The notes under the pieces: generated by a model
Databases searched by the model: none
Told to the model about the DNA's origin: nothing
What the model saw: the letters and a program-made list of their open reading frames with translations, nothing else
Part shown: one piece after another, positions 1 through 8,911 of the stretch
Layout: each line of letters begins with the position of its first letter
Numbering within the stretch: the first letter of the stretch is position 1
Origin: Bradyrhizobium elkanii WSM2783
GTDB taxonomy: Bacteria > Pseudomonadota > Alphaproteobacteria > Rhizobiales > Xanthobacteraceae
NCBI RefSeq assembly: GCF_000472865.1
Contig: NZ_AXAP01000027.1
Location: forward strand, 1-64,000
Reading direction: 5' to 3'
Length of the DNA: 64,000 bases
Made by a program: the position numbers and the translations under genes

Positions 1-252
1 AGCCACAAGTCGGCTGCTCTGCGTCGCATCATCCGAGGCGCCGGCGCCAGACTCTGGTATCTGCCGCCTTACTCACCCGACCTCAATCCGATCGAACAGA
101 CTTTCGCCAAGATCAAGCACTGGATGCGCATCGCGCAGAAGCGCACCCTCGAAGACATTTGGCGACACCTCGGCGACCTCGTCACCTCGATCCAGCCTAC
201 CGAATGCAGCAACTACTTCGCCAACGCTGGATATGCTTCCATCAAAACGTGA
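1..252 (+). mobile_element. IS630-family transposase, C-terminal fragment (cut by window edge)
   Basis: An open frame from base 1 to the TGA at 250-252 encodes 83 residues of the end of a DDE transposase. It carries the typical IS630 C-terminal block YSPDLNPIEQTFAKIKHWMR, in which the glutamate of NPIE is the third catalytic acidic residue, followed by a short helical tail. The N-terminal half with the two catalytic aspartates lies outside the window, so I cannot tell whether the element is intact. No terminal inverted repeat can be confirmed from one end. Its presence marks the left edge as an insertion-prone accessory region. Confidence 0.85.
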
Positions 253-438
253 AACGCTCTAGCTCGCGCAAAGGGTCGGTGCTCTGCGGTTGCCACCCAA
301 GTCCGTCTTGGGTCAATCGCGCCGATTTGCCCCTCAGCCCGAGACTTCCGGTCTATCCCCAACTGCGGACATGTCTACGCGCTGCGAAACTGTCGCGAAG
401 GGCCAGAAGCGGACCTGCCGTAGATGGCCGCTACAAAC

Positions 439-1401
439 CTAATCGGCGACCGCTGCTTCCTGAAAGTCGCCTTGCCTTTCGCCGCTGTCAGAGCGACGGG
501 ATATTCGGTACCGGCCAGGCGATACGCCGTGATGTCGATGGAATAACTTCGAAAACGCCGCCGCTGTCTCGTAACCGACCTTGCCGGCAATCCGCGCGAT
601 GGGCTCATCGCTGGTTTCCAGCAGGAACGCCGCTTCCGCCATCCGGCGTTCGATCACATAACGGTGCATGGACTGGCCGACGAGTTTGGTAAAGCGCGCC
701 GAAAATACCGAGCGGCCGAGCCCCACGCGCTGGCCAAGGTCGCTCAGGGTCCAGGGCCGCTCCGGATTTTCGTGGATCAGCTTAAGCGCCGGTCCGATAT
801 GCGGGTCAGATATGGCCCCGAGCCAGCCGCCTTGCCCGGGACTGAGAGACGCGATCCAGCTTCGGAGCACCTCGACAAAGAGCACTTCCGTCAGTCGTGA
901 AAGCGCGACGCGTTGGCCAGGACGCTCGAGCGCGAACTCGGTGACCATGCGGCGCAGGATTGCTTCAAGCCAACCACCGTCCGCCGTCGGCTTCAGGAGG
1001 AGCACGGGCGGAAGTAGCTCCAGCACACTGCCAAGCCGCGGCCGTGACACCGTGAAATTGCCGCAAATCATGGTCGAGAGCGGCTTCGCACGGCTGCCGT
1101 GACGAACGACGCCAAGACGCGGCGACAATCGATCGATATCCATAATCCGCAAAGGCTTGGCCCGGCGATCCGAATAAAACGCATGGGGCTGTCCGCGCGT
1201 GATGACGACAAAATCGCCCTCGGTCATCTGGATTTCCTGTCCATGTCCGAGCGCGAGGGTCGCCGAGCCTCGGCTGACATAGTGAAACAGAGCGTAGGGG
1301 CGCACCGGCAACTCAAGACGCCAGGGATGGCCGAGCTCGAAGTGAAAGAGCAGCGTCCCGCCGAGACGAACCCGATCGAGCACTTGGGCGAGTATATCCA
1401 T
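439..1401 (-). CDS. AraC-family transcriptional regulator with N-terminal cupin domain
   Basis: A 320-residue regulator. The N-terminal half is a cupin-type sensing domain (AraC_binding/cupin_6 style, with GDFVVITRGQPHAF near residues 62-75). The C-terminal 100 residues form the double helix-turn-helix, including WTLSDLGQRVGLGRSVFSAR and the second-helix signature GYETAAAFSKLFHRHHGVSP. The start MDILAQVLDRVRLGG is chosen over a methionine 13 codons upstream because this opening is typical of the cupin_6 AraC group. It is divergent from the hydrolase at 1617 across about 215 bp and probably controls it; the effector is unknown. Confidence 0.85.
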   Translation of the reverse strand: MDILAQVLDRVRLGGTLLFHFELGHPWRLELPVRPYALFHYVSRGSATLALGHGQEIQMTEGDFVVITRGQPHAFYSDRRAKPLRIMDIDRLSPRLGVVRHGSRAKPLSTMICGNFTVSRPRLGSVLELLPPVLLLKPTADGGWLEAILRRMVTEFALERPGQRVALSRLTEVLFVEVLRSWIASLSPGQGGWLGAISDPHIGPALKLIHENPERPWTLSDLGQRVGLGRSVFSARFTKLVGQSMHRYVIERRMAEAAFLLETSDEPIARIAGKVGYETAAAFSKLFHRHHGVSPGRYRISRRSDSGERQGDFQEAAVAD

Positions 1402-1616
1402 GCCGCCGAAATTAAACCGGTGGACGATCGGACACAACATCCGGACGATTGATCCCTACTGTCCGAAAGGTCCGCGCAATACGTCATGTCGCGGCGGGCC
1501 GACGTTACGAGCGGCAACCATTTCGCCAACGGCAGATGGAAGAACCGCGACCTTGTTGGAAACGCCTGTCCATTCCCCCGGACTGTGTTCGTCCGACATG
1601 CCAACAGGAACAATCG

Positions 1617-2387
1617 ATGCGCAATATCCTTCTCTCAGCCGCCACCGTACTCCTGGCCGGAACGACTTTGGTCGGCTCCGCTCATTCAGCCGAACTGCCC
1701 AAGGGAGCTGTTCACAATATCGTCCTCGTTCACGGGGCTTTCGTCGACCAATCAAGCTGGCAGCCCGTTGCCGACATCCTCACTAAGAAGGGCTACAACG
1801 TCACGCTCGTCGAAAATCCGCTCACCTCCCTTGCCGCTGACGTCGATGCCGCCAAACAGGCGCTGGCGAAGCAGGACGGCAAGACCGTTCTCGTCGGCCA
1901 TTCCTGGGGCGGCGTGGTGATCACGGAAGCCGGCAACGATCCCAAGGTCTCGGCGCTGGTCTACGTCTCCGCTTTCGCGCCGGACGTCGGACAATCCCTC
2001 GCGACCCTCGCCAACAGCGGTCCTCCGACCGAAGGTGCCGCGGCGATACATCCTGACGACAAGGGCAACCTCTACATCGATCCCAAGGTATTTCCCTCGG
2101 CGGTCGCGGCTGACCTGCCCCCGAAGATTGCCGAATCCCTTGCGAACCATCAGATGCCGTTGAGCGTCAAGGCGTTCGAGACTCCGGTCGATACGGCCGC
2201 CTGGCGGGACAAGCCGACGTTCTACGTGATCACCACCAAGGACAGAGTGATCGCACCCGAGGCCCAGAAGTTTTTCGCCGACAGGATGAAGGCCCAGATA
2301 ACGGACGTCGCCGGCAGTCATGCTTCGCTCGTCGTTCATGCCAAGCAAGTCGCCGAGGTGATCGAGAAGGCCACACTCGCGAAGTGA
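1617..2387 (+). CDS. Secreted alpha/beta-fold hydrolase
   Basis: A 256-residue alpha/beta hydrolase with a signal peptide (MRNILLSAATVLLAG...AHSA, cleavage near residue 25). The oxyanion-hole region is VLVHGAF, the nucleophile elbow is GHSWGG (Ser96), a candidate acid lies in TKDRVIAP and the histidine in GSHASLVVH. This is the small esterase-like group in which annotation as salicylate esterase or epoxide hydrolase is uncertain. The start at 1617 is preceded by AGGA at suitable spacing; an in-frame upstream extension lacks a ribosome site and would bury the signal peptide. It is transcribed away from the AraC gene, suggesting a regulator-target pair. The substrate cannot be read from sequence. 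Confidence 0.85.
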   Translation: MRNILLSAATVLLAGTTLVGSAHSAELPKGAVHNIVLVHGAFVDQSSWQPVADILTKKGYNVTLVENPLTSLAADVDAAKQALAKQDGKTVLVGHSWGGVVITEAGNDPKVSALVYVSAFAPDVGQSLATLANSGPPTEGAAAIHPDDKGNLYIDPKVFPSAVAADLPPKIAESLANHQMPLSVKAFETPVDTAAWRDKPTFYVITTKDRVIAPEAQKFFADRMKAQITDVAGSHASLVVHAKQVAEVIEKATLAK

Positions 2388-2392
2388 CAGTA

Positions 2393-2422
2393 CCGCTCCC
2401 GGCGTTTTCGCGCCGGGAGCGG
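2393..2422 (+). terminator. Strong hairpin downstream of the secreted hydrolase
   Basis: CCGCTCCCGGCG and CGCCGGGAGCGG form a perfect 12-bp stem with a TTTTCG loop, starting 6 bp after the hydrolase stop. No T-run follows, so it is either a weak or factor-assisted terminator or an mRNA 3'-end stabiliser. It separates the two hydrolase genes. Confidence 0.5.
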
Positions 2423-2495
2423 GTCGCTCAAAGCATCGCTGTGCCGCACTTATCCCCCCACTCGATTATTTCATGCCAAGCATCCGGAGGATGAC

Positions 2496-3371
2496 ATGAC
2501 TCAACTCGACATCGTGCGCCAGGACGTCGCCACGCTCGAAACCGCGCCGACCCGTTACGTCGAAGGCAACGGAATCCGCTTCGCCTATCGCCGGCTCGGC
2601 CCAGCTACCGGAACGCCGCTGGTTCTTCTGCAGCACTTCTCGGGCAACATCGATGCGTGGGATCCCGCCGTCGTCAACGCTCTCGCCACCGATCGCCCCG
2701 TCATCGCCTTCGACAACGCCGGGGTCGGTCGCTCGACCGGCCAAACGCCTGACAATATCGCAGCGATGGCGAAAGATGCAGTCGCCTTCATCAATCTGCT
2801 CGGCCTTTCCGAGGTCGACCTGCTGGGCTTTTCTCTTGGCGGCTGCGTCGCCCAACAGATCGCTGCCGAGCACGAACAACTGGTCCGCAAGCTCATCCTC
2901 GTCGGCACAGCGCCGAAAGGCGGAGAGGAACACCTGTTAGCGGTTCTGAAGCAGGCGTTTTCGCAAACCGATGCTCCGGACCCACGCCTGCCGCTCTTCT
3001 TCACGAAGTCGTCCGCCAGCCGGTCGTCCGGCTTGGCCTTCCTGAAGCGGACGAAGTTGCGTAAGGACGATCGCGACACCGACAATGGCAACGCGGTCAC
3101 CGATCCACAGGCCAAGGCTCTGATCACCTGGTGCGCCACACCTGATCCCGAGCACGCCATTCTGCGCGCCATCCGCCAGCCCGCTCTTGTGGTCAGTGGC
3201 AGCCACGACACCATGCTGCCCGCGAACAACGCCTACGCAATGTTCAAGGAACTCAGCAACGCTCAGTTGATCCTCTATCCCGATTCAGGGCACGGCGCCC
3301 TGTTTCAGTACCACGAGATATTCGTCAGCCACGTCCGCACCTTCCTGGATGCACGGCCGTCGGCTGCGTGA
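2496..3371 (+). CDS. Alpha/beta-fold hydrolase (haloperoxidase/RutD-like)
   Basis: A 291-residue cytosolic alpha/beta hydrolase. Visible motifs are LLQHFSGNIDAWDP (oxyanion region), the nucleophile elbow LGFSLGGC, the acid in VVSGSHDTMLP and the catalytic histidine in PDSGHGALFQ. There is no signal peptide, unlike the preceding hydrolase, so the two are not simple duplicates. GGAGG lies 6 bp before the ATG. The family includes non-haem haloperoxidases and C-C or ester hydrolases; nothing in the sequence fixes the substrate. It lies between a hairpin-bounded upstream gene and a DUF302 gene. Confidence 0.85.
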   Translation: MTQLDIVRQDVATLETAPTRYVEGNGIRFAYRRLGPATGTPLVLLQHFSGNIDAWDPAVVNALATDRPVIAFDNAGVGRSTGQTPDNIAAMAKDAVAFINLLGLSEVDLLGFSLGGCVAQQIAAEHEQLVRKLILVGTAPKGGEEHLLAVLKQAFSQTDAPDPRLPLFFTKSSASRSSGLAFLKRTKLRKDDRDTDNGNAVTDPQAKALITWCATPDPEHAILRAIRQPALVVSGSHDTMLPANNAYAMFKELSNAQLILYPDSGHGALFQYHEIFVSHVRTFLDARPSAA

Positions 3372-3434
3372 TCCCCCGGCGCGTTCTGATGCGATTGAGC
3401 CACTTCATCCATGAGAGTTGGTAAGGAAGATAAA

Positions 3435-3929
3435 ATGACAATCGAAAACGTCGAAGTTGAGCGATTCAGCCTCACGAGTTCAAAGCCGTTCGACGCTGTC
3501 GTTGCTGCGCTCAAGTCGGCGATCGGTCAGCCTGACATTGTCGAATTTTTCAAGGCGACGAGGGCAGCAAAATCCTTCCCAGATTTAAAGCGCATTGTAG
3601 AAAGCGGCGTGGGCCGCACCGACCTTATGCTCTTCGCGGAGTTCGACTTGGGCGACATCTTGCGTCGCGAAACTGGATCCAAGACGCCTAAGATCATACG
3701 GCTTGTGGTTGGCAATCCGCTCATCATGAAAGAAATGGTCAGGCACGTGCCCGATGCTGGATCTTACGCGCCGGTCACAGTCCTCATTGATGAGCGTCCC
3801 GATGGCGTGCACATCTCTTATGACAAAATGGAGAGTTATCTGCTGCAGTATGGCAGCTCGGAAGCCCTTGCCGTCGCCCGAGCACTCGATACGAAAATCA
3901 CGACCTTGCTACGCGAATGTGCGAGCTAA
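3435..3929 (+). CDS. DUF302-like domain protein
   Basis: A 164-residue soluble protein that fits the DUF302 family (N-terminal FSLTSSKPFDAVVAALKSAI, central FAEFDLGDIL, RLVVGNPLIMKEMV, then PVTVLIDERPDGVHISYDKMES). The ATG at 3435 is preferred over one eight codons upstream because AAGGAAG sits just before it. The function of DUF302 is unknown, although members often occur with stress or redox genes. It follows the alpha/beta hydrolase by 63 bp and may be co-transcribed with it. Base composition looks a little less GC-rich than its neighbours, consistent with later acquisition, but this was judged by eye. Confidence 0.75.
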   Translation: MTIENVEVERFSLTSSKPFDAVVAALKSAIGQPDIVEFFKATRAAKSFPDLKRIVESGVGRTDLMLFAEFDLGDILRRETGSKTPKIIRLVVGNPLIMKEMVRHVPDAGSYAPVTVLIDERPDGVHISYDKMESYLLQYGSSEALAVARALDTKITTLLRECAS

Positions 3930-4037
3930 GACGTCCCGATGACGTCTTCGGCCGACGGAAGTGGGTAACTCATACCAATGCGGAATGCGACGGGCGTTGT
4001 CATGACGCGAGCCAGACGTTGGAAGGGAAATTCCTGT

Positions 4038-4565
4038 ATGTACAAGACACTTGTCGTCACTCTCACTGCCTGGACTCTTTCCGCCGGGGCTGTCGCGGCT
4101 GCTCCCGCCGTCAGGAAAGAGCCACTGGATGCTGCGACCCTCAGCGCGATAAAATCGAAGTTCGGTACGCTGATGGAATTGGCCAACAAGCACGATTTCA
4201 AGGCTCTGCATGAGATGTTCTGGCAATCGCCCTCGACCTTGTTGGTGGCCAAGAGCGCGATCCAGTCCGAGGGGAACTGGGCCGGTTATTGGGGCAACGA
4301 GGCGATTGATCAGAAGCTGCATGATATTGGCAGCTCCGGTCCGGTCGTGCTCGAGCCAGATTATTCGAAGCTCAAGGTTGTCGGCCTGACCCGCGACGTC
4401 GCCGAGTCCTATGTGCCGATGAACATCACGGTCTCGTATGCGGGGCAGGATGGAACGGCCAGGCCGTTTCTGATGATCATCAATTGGCTTCGCGTCGGGA
4501 AAGATTGGAAGATCGCTTCCGAAATCATTCTGCCGGTGCCGCCCGTACCGGCCGCGAAGGACTAG
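4038..4565 (+). CDS. Secreted SnoaL/NTF2-like protein
   Basis: A 175-residue protein with a signal peptide (MYKTLVVTLTAWTLSAGAVAAAP). The mature part has the layout of an NTF2-like fold: an N-terminal helix pair (SAIKSKFGTLMELANKHDFKALHEMFW), then strands ending in WLRVGKDWKIASEIILP, the usual SnoaL-like terminal strand pattern. GGAAGGGAAA precedes the ATG. Such proteins bind small molecules or have ketosteroid-isomerase-like activity, but no catalytic residues can be assigned here. It closes the 1.6-4.6 kb group of small accessory genes. Confidence 0.65.
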   Translation: MYKTLVVTLTAWTLSAGAVAAAPAVRKEPLDAATLSAIKSKFGTLMELANKHDFKALHEMFWQSPSTLLVAKSAIQSEGNWAGYWGNEAIDQKLHDIGSSGPVVLEPDYSKLKVVGLTRDVAESYVPMNITVSYAGQDGTARPFLMIINWLRVGKDWKIASEIILPVPPVPAAKD

Positions 4566-4895
4566 GCGCAAGGCTTCGACTGTTCGGCACCGACGCCTCC
4601 GGCAGCAGGTTCGCTCGGGGTCAAAATGCGACTTACATCCTGCATCTGCTCTTGGGGCAAAGCGGACTTCGAGGTCAGCAAGTCGAGGGCGGGTAGGCGG
4701 GGAGGGTCCTAGACTTGATTGACTCGCTATCGGCTTAAGCGACTCGCTCTTACCTTTAGGGCACATGTGCGGAGGCACGCGCCTGGTAACGCGGACTGCC
4801 GATCGTCAACAACCGCCCATTGTCCGAAGTGGCGAACGAAATGAACCGCTATCGCTGCGGGCTCATCCTTATTCTCAACGCCAACCGCAAGCCAG
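4566..4895. other. Gene-free stretch between SnoaL-like gene and small membrane gene
   Basis: About 330 bp with no supported coding region. I see no long inverted repeat or terminator-like hairpin. Confidence 0.4.
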
Positions 4896-5105
4896 CTACC
4901 CGAGCGGGCTTCCTTGATTCCGTCTGATGATCTTGAGGGTGAGCAGGACGGCGCCAAGAACAAGAAAGAGAACGCCGACAGTCGTCGTGCTGGTGGATTC
5001 GAACGTCACGCCAACTGCCGTCAGCAGGCATCCGATGATAACCGCGACCAACCCACCAAGCTTCTTCACCAGCAGAAAGTGTCCGTCACTCGTACTTGCC
5101 ACCAT
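4896..5105 (-). CDS. Small two-helix membrane protein, unknown function
   Basis: A 69-residue protein with two hydrophobic segments, LGGLVAVIIGCLLTAVGVTF (about 16-35) and TTVGVLFLVLGAVLLTLKII (about 41-60), ending in a basic cytoplasmic tail. The helix-turn-helix transmembrane layout and the glycine-rich helices argue for a real product over a chance frame. I do not recognise the family. It stands alone on the minus strand between two gene-free stretches. Confidence 0.55.
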   Translation of the reverse strand: MVASTSDGHFLLVKKLGGLVAVIIGCLLTAVGVTFESTSTTTVGVLFLVLGAVLLTLKIIRRNQGSPLG

Positions 5106-5468
5106 GATCAGCCTCGCTGTTCAGATGATGTCCCGCCTTCTCCAGTTTCTCGTCGCGTCCTTTTTTCTCAGGTCAGCGGCAGGCTCGCGTGAGTGACGCA
5201 ATCGTACACTCAGGCGGCCACCTTGCAAATTTCCCGCCGCTCGGATTCTGCAGTCAATGGCTGCTCTTTGATTCAATTGCGTGCGATGCCGATTGCGACA
5301 GTGTGCCTTACCTAACGAGTGTTGGAGCCTTGCGCGCGCGTGAGAGAACTCGATGGCAGCCGGCACATTTGCTGGTCTATCAGCAAATTGCTGCATCGGT
5401 TGCAGATTGACTCGAATTAAACGTGGGCGTTAGATCAATAACATAGCCCGGTTCGGCGGAGTGGTGCG
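5106..5468. other. Gene-free stretch upstream of glutaminase
   Basis: About 360 bp between the divergent small membrane gene and glsA. It must hold the glutaminase promoter. I see no clear operator or hairpin. Confidence 0.4.
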
Positions 5469-6461
5469 ATGGTGTCACCATCGGCGATCGATGAACGGCC
5501 TTACGTTTCGACCGGTCATCTACCTAATCCCGAGATGGTGCAGTCGCTGGTGGAAGACGCGCACCGGCGTATTAAATCGAACGCCGACGGCCACAATTCG
5601 CAGGTCTACCCGGCGCTCGCCCGAGTGCCCAGCGAACTGTTCGGCGTTTGTGTCGTTGGAACCGATGGGCATGTCTACGGCGCGGGCGACATAGACTACG
5701 AATTCTCCATCATGAGCGTGTCGAAGCCATTTGTGTTCGCATTGATCTGCGAGACGATTGGCCCCGAAGAGGCACGCGCAAAGCTCGGCGCCAACGCCAC
5801 CGGATTCCCATTCAACTCGCTTGCTGCGATCGAGCGCGGGGAGGGGCGTACCAATCCGATGGTGAATGCGGGCGCGATCGCGACGACGAGCCTCGCGCCG
5901 GGAACGTCCGCCGAGGCAAAGTGGGAGTTCATCCACGGCGGGCTGTCGCGCTTCGCGGGCCGCAAGCTCCCACTCAACGAAGAGGTCTACGCCTCCGCGT
6001 CAGAGACCAATTTTCGCAATCGCAGTATCGCGCGGCTGCTCGAGAGCTACGACCGGATCTATTGCGATGCCAAGCAGGCAACCGATCTCTACACGCGGCA
6101 GTGTTCGCTGAACGTGACCGCCAAAGACCTCGCCGTGATGAGCGCGACGCTGGCGGACGGTGGAGTGAACCCGATCACGAAGCAACGCGTGGTCGACGCT
6201 GCGGTCTGTCATTACGTCTTGGCCGTGATGATCACGGCCGGATTGTATGAGACGTCAGGCGACTGGCTTTATGACATCGGCCTGCCCGGAAAGAGCGGGA
6301 TCGGCGGCGGCATTGTCGCGGTTTCTCCCGGAAAAGGTGGCTTCGGCACGTTCGCTCCGCCGCTGGATACGGCCGGCAACAGCGTGAGAGGGCAACTCGC
6401 CGCGAAATTCCTGTCGCAGCGATTGGGCATGGATCTGTTCGTTTCGCAACCGGAAGACTGA
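5469..6461 (+). CDS. glsA: Glutaminase A
   Basis: A 330-residue serine-dependent glutaminase that hydrolyses glutamine to glutamate and ammonia. It has the beta-lactamase-like SxxK catalytic motif SVSK at residues 83-86, the conserved NPMVNAGAIATTSL block, SLNVTAKDLAVMSATLADGG and GLPGKSGIGGGIVAV. Its length is slightly above the usual 305-310 because of an N-terminal extension. GGAG precedes the ATG. It begins a same-strand run with an MFS exporter and HdeD. In enterobacteria, glutaminase-derived ammonia and HdeD both act in acid resistance, so an acid-stress role is plausible but inferred. Confidence 0.95.
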   Translation: MVSPSAIDERPYVSTGHLPNPEMVQSLVEDAHRRIKSNADGHNSQVYPALARVPSELFGVCVVGTDGHVYGAGDIDYEFSIMSVSKPFVFALICETIGPEEARAKLGANATGFPFNSLAAIERGEGRTNPMVNAGAIATTSLAPGTSAEAKWEFIHGGLSRFAGRKLPLNEEVYASASETNFRNRSIARLLESYDRIYCDAKQATDLYTRQCSLNVTAKDLAVMSATLADGGVNPITKQRVVDAAVCHYVLAVMITAGLYETSGDWLYDIGLPGKSGIGGGIVAVSPGKGGFGTFAPPLDTAGNSVRGQLAAKFLSQRLGMDLFVSQPED

Positions 6462-6534
6462 CCAATGTTGACTGGATCGGCGTCCTATCCAGCTAGCCGA
6501 TCCTGAAAGCCCGGGCAAATCGGAGGACGCCAGA

Positions 6535-8184
6535 GTGACACAGACAATCTCGATCGGCGGCATCCACGAGGAGGAACGCGCATCATGGATTCCCATGATC
6601 GCGATCGCGCTCGGCCAGATGATCATGTCGTTCAACGTCGCTTCGCTGCCGGTGGCGATGGGGGGAATGGTCAAAAGCTTCGGCGTTCCTCCGACCACGG
6701 TCGCGACCGGCATCGTGGCCTATTCCATGCTGGTCGCCGGCTTCGTCATGCTGGGTGCCAAGCTCGCGCAGCGCTACGGCGCGCTGCAGGTGTTCCGTGC
6801 GGCCGTCGTGCTGTTCTTCATATCTCAGGTCATGATGACGTTCAGCCCGACGGCAGTCGTGATGATCACGGCGCAGGCGCTGTGCGGCGCCGCCGGCGCC
6901 GTCATCGTGCCCTCGCTGGTGGCCCTCATTGCCGAGAACTACACCGGACGCCAGCAGGCAACTGCGGTGGGTGCGCTCGGTTCTGCACGTGCAGCGGCCG
7001 GCGTGCTCGCCTTCATCATCGGCGGCGTACTCGGCACCTATATCGGCTGGCGGCCGGTGTTCGGAATTCTCATCGCCGTTTCCGCCATCGTGTTTTTCCT
7101 CAGCTTCCGGCTCAGGCGCGATCACGGCCGGCCGGATGTGGAGATTGATCTCGTCGGCGTCATACTTGCAGCAGCCGCGATCATTCTCATCAGCTTCGGC
7201 TTCAATAATCTGAACAGATGGGGGCTCGTGTTGGCGAGCCCGAACGCGCCGTTCAGCTTTCTTGGCTTGTCTCCCGCCCCGATCCTGATCGTGGTGGGCA
7301 TCGTGCTCGGCCAGGCGTTCCTGATGTGGACACACAGACGCCAGGAGGCAGGCAAGACTCCTCTGCTTGCGCTTCAGGTGATCGATTCGCCGGAAGAACG
7401 AGCGGCCGTCTACGCGATGTTCGCCGTCGTCGCGCTAGAGGCCGCGCTCAACTTCTCCGTCCCGCTCTACATTCAGATCGTGCAGGGTCGCAGCCCGATC
7501 GCCACTGCGGTGGCGATGATGCCGTTCAACCTTACAGTATTCTTTGCCGCGATGCTGATCGTGCATGTCTATGACAGGCTGACGCCGCGGCAGATCGGGC
7601 GAGCCGGCTTCATCCTTTGTACAGTCGCGCTGTTGTGGCTCGCTTTTGTCGTGCGCAGCGACTGGAGCGAGGTGCCGGTGCTGTTCGGGCTTGTGCTCTT
7701 TGGTATCGGGCAAGGCGCGCTCGTCACGCTGCTGTTCAACGTGCTGGTCACGGCCTCGCCCAAGGAACTCGCAGGGGATGTCGGATCGCTGCGCGGCACC
7801 ACCAACAACCTCGCTGCCGCTGTCGGAACGGCAGTGGCGGGTGCGCTCCTTGTCGGTCTGTTGAGTTCGATCGCGCTGGCCAGCATCGCCGCGAGCCCCA
7901 AGCTCACGCCCGAACTTCAAGCGCAGGTCGATCTCGACAACATCAATTTCGTCAGCAATGACCGGCTTCAGACTGTCCTTGCCGATACCAGTGCATCCCC
8001 GGCAGAGGTCGCCGAGGCGGTGCGCGTCAACACGGAGGCGCGTCTGCGTGCCCTGAAGATCGGCCTCCTGATCATGGCGGCGCTGGCACTTGTGTCGATC
8101 ATTCCGGCCGGGCGGCTGCCGAACTATCGACCGGGAGAGATTCCGAGCGACGAGACGGCGAGCGAAAGCGGGCGAACCGGCTGA
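6535..8184 (+). CDS. MFS transporter, 14-TM DHA2-like
   Basis: A 549-residue major facilitator of the 14-helix drug:H+ antiporter type. The motif-A-like segment GAKLAQRYGALQVFRA lies between helices 2 and 3, and the antiporter motif C-like stretch GSARAAAGVLAFIIGGVLGTYIGWR lies in helix 5. The GTG start follows GGAGGA at good spacing, 73 bp after glsA. A soluble loop near the C-terminus (about 455-510) precedes the last helix. The substrate is unknown; the neighbours glsA and hdeD suggest a stress or pH role over classic multidrug efflux, but that is inference. Confidence 0.85.
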   Translation: MTQTISIGGIHEEERASWIPMIAIALGQMIMSFNVASLPVAMGGMVKSFGVPPTTVATGIVAYSMLVAGFVMLGAKLAQRYGALQVFRAAVVLFFISQVMMTFSPTAVVMITAQALCGAAGAVIVPSLVALIAENYTGRQQATAVGALGSARAAAGVLAFIIGGVLGTYIGWRPVFGILIAVSAIVFFLSFRLRRDHGRPDVEIDLVGVILAAAAIILISFGFNNLNRWGLVLASPNAPFSFLGLSPAPILIVVGIVLGQAFLMWTHRRQEAGKTPLLALQVIDSPEERAAVYAMFAVVALEAALNFSVPLYIQIVQGRSPIATAVAMMPFNLTVFFAAMLIVHVYDRLTPRQIGRAGFILCTVALLWLAFVVRSDWSEVPVLFGLVLFGIGQGALVTLLFNVLVTASPKELAGDVGSLRGTTNNLAAAVGTAVAGALLVGLLSSIALASIAASPKLTPELQAQVDLDNINFVSNDRLQTVLADTSASPAEVAEAVRVNTEARLRALKIGLLIMAALALVSIIPAGRLPNYRPGEIPSDETASESGRTG

Positions 8185-8226
8185 TGCGCAACGGGGTCGA
8201 GTGCTCTTGAAATCGAGGAGAATGAC

Positions 8227-8790
8227 ATGACCACCTATGACAATGGTTCTACGATGCGCCTGACCGGGCTGCCGACACCGCCTTTATGGGTGTGCATCCT
8301 GCTCGGAATCGTCATGATCGTCGCGGGCCTGCTGGTCCTGGGAGATCTCGCGCTGTTCACCGTGATCAGCACCATCTTCATCGGCTGGATGGCGATTTTC
8401 GCCGGCGGATTCGAGATCATTCACGCTTTCTGGACCAAGGGTTGGGGAGGGTTCGTGTGGCAACTGCTGCTCGGCGCGCTCTATCTTGCATTCGGCATCG
8501 TGCTGGTGACCCAGCCGTTGACCAGCGCGCTGATCCTGACCCTTGTCCTCGGTCTGCTGCTTCTGATCTCGGGGTTCATCCGCATCCTGGTCGGCATCAG
8601 CCATTGGCAGCAGTTCGGCTGGATCATTCTGGTGTCCGGGCTGTTCGGTGTTGTGGCAGGTCTCATCATCCTCACGGGATTTCCGGCCACCGGGACATGG
8701 GTGATCGGATTGCTGCTCGGCATCGACCTCTTGTCTCACGGCATCGGATGGCTGACCCTTGCCTGGCTGCCGGCTGTCAGAACGGGGTAG
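8227..8790 (+). CDS. hdeD: HdeD-family acid-resistance membrane protein
   Basis: A 187-residue inner-membrane protein with six predicted helices arranged as the three repeated DUF308 hairpins. Family features include GDLALFTVISTIFIGWMAIFAGGFEIIHAF, then LLLGALYLAFGIVLV and LILTGFPATGTWVIGLLLGIDLLSHG. It starts 43 bp after the MFS gene with GAGGAGA upstream of the ATG, so co-transcription is likely. E. coli HdeD contributes to acid resistance at high cell density; the detailed mechanism is not known. Confidence 0.9.
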   Translation: MTTYDNGSTMRLTGLPTPPLWVCILLGIVMIVAGLLVLGDLALFTVISTIFIGWMAIFAGGFEIIHAFWTKGWGGFVWQLLLGALYLAFGIVLVTQPLTSALILTLVLGLLLLISGFIRILVGISHWQQFGWIILVSGLFGVVAGLIILTGFPATGTWVIGLLLGIDLLSHGIGWLTLAWLPAVRTG

Positions 8791-8911
8791 CAGCCGTCGA
8801 TCGACGAAGACTGGCAGTACGTCGCTAATCGCCCGCGATCACGTCGGGCGTTCCCCTCCCGCACAACAAGAATGCGAACCTTGCGCTATGCGCCATTGGT
8901 GGAGATCAGTC

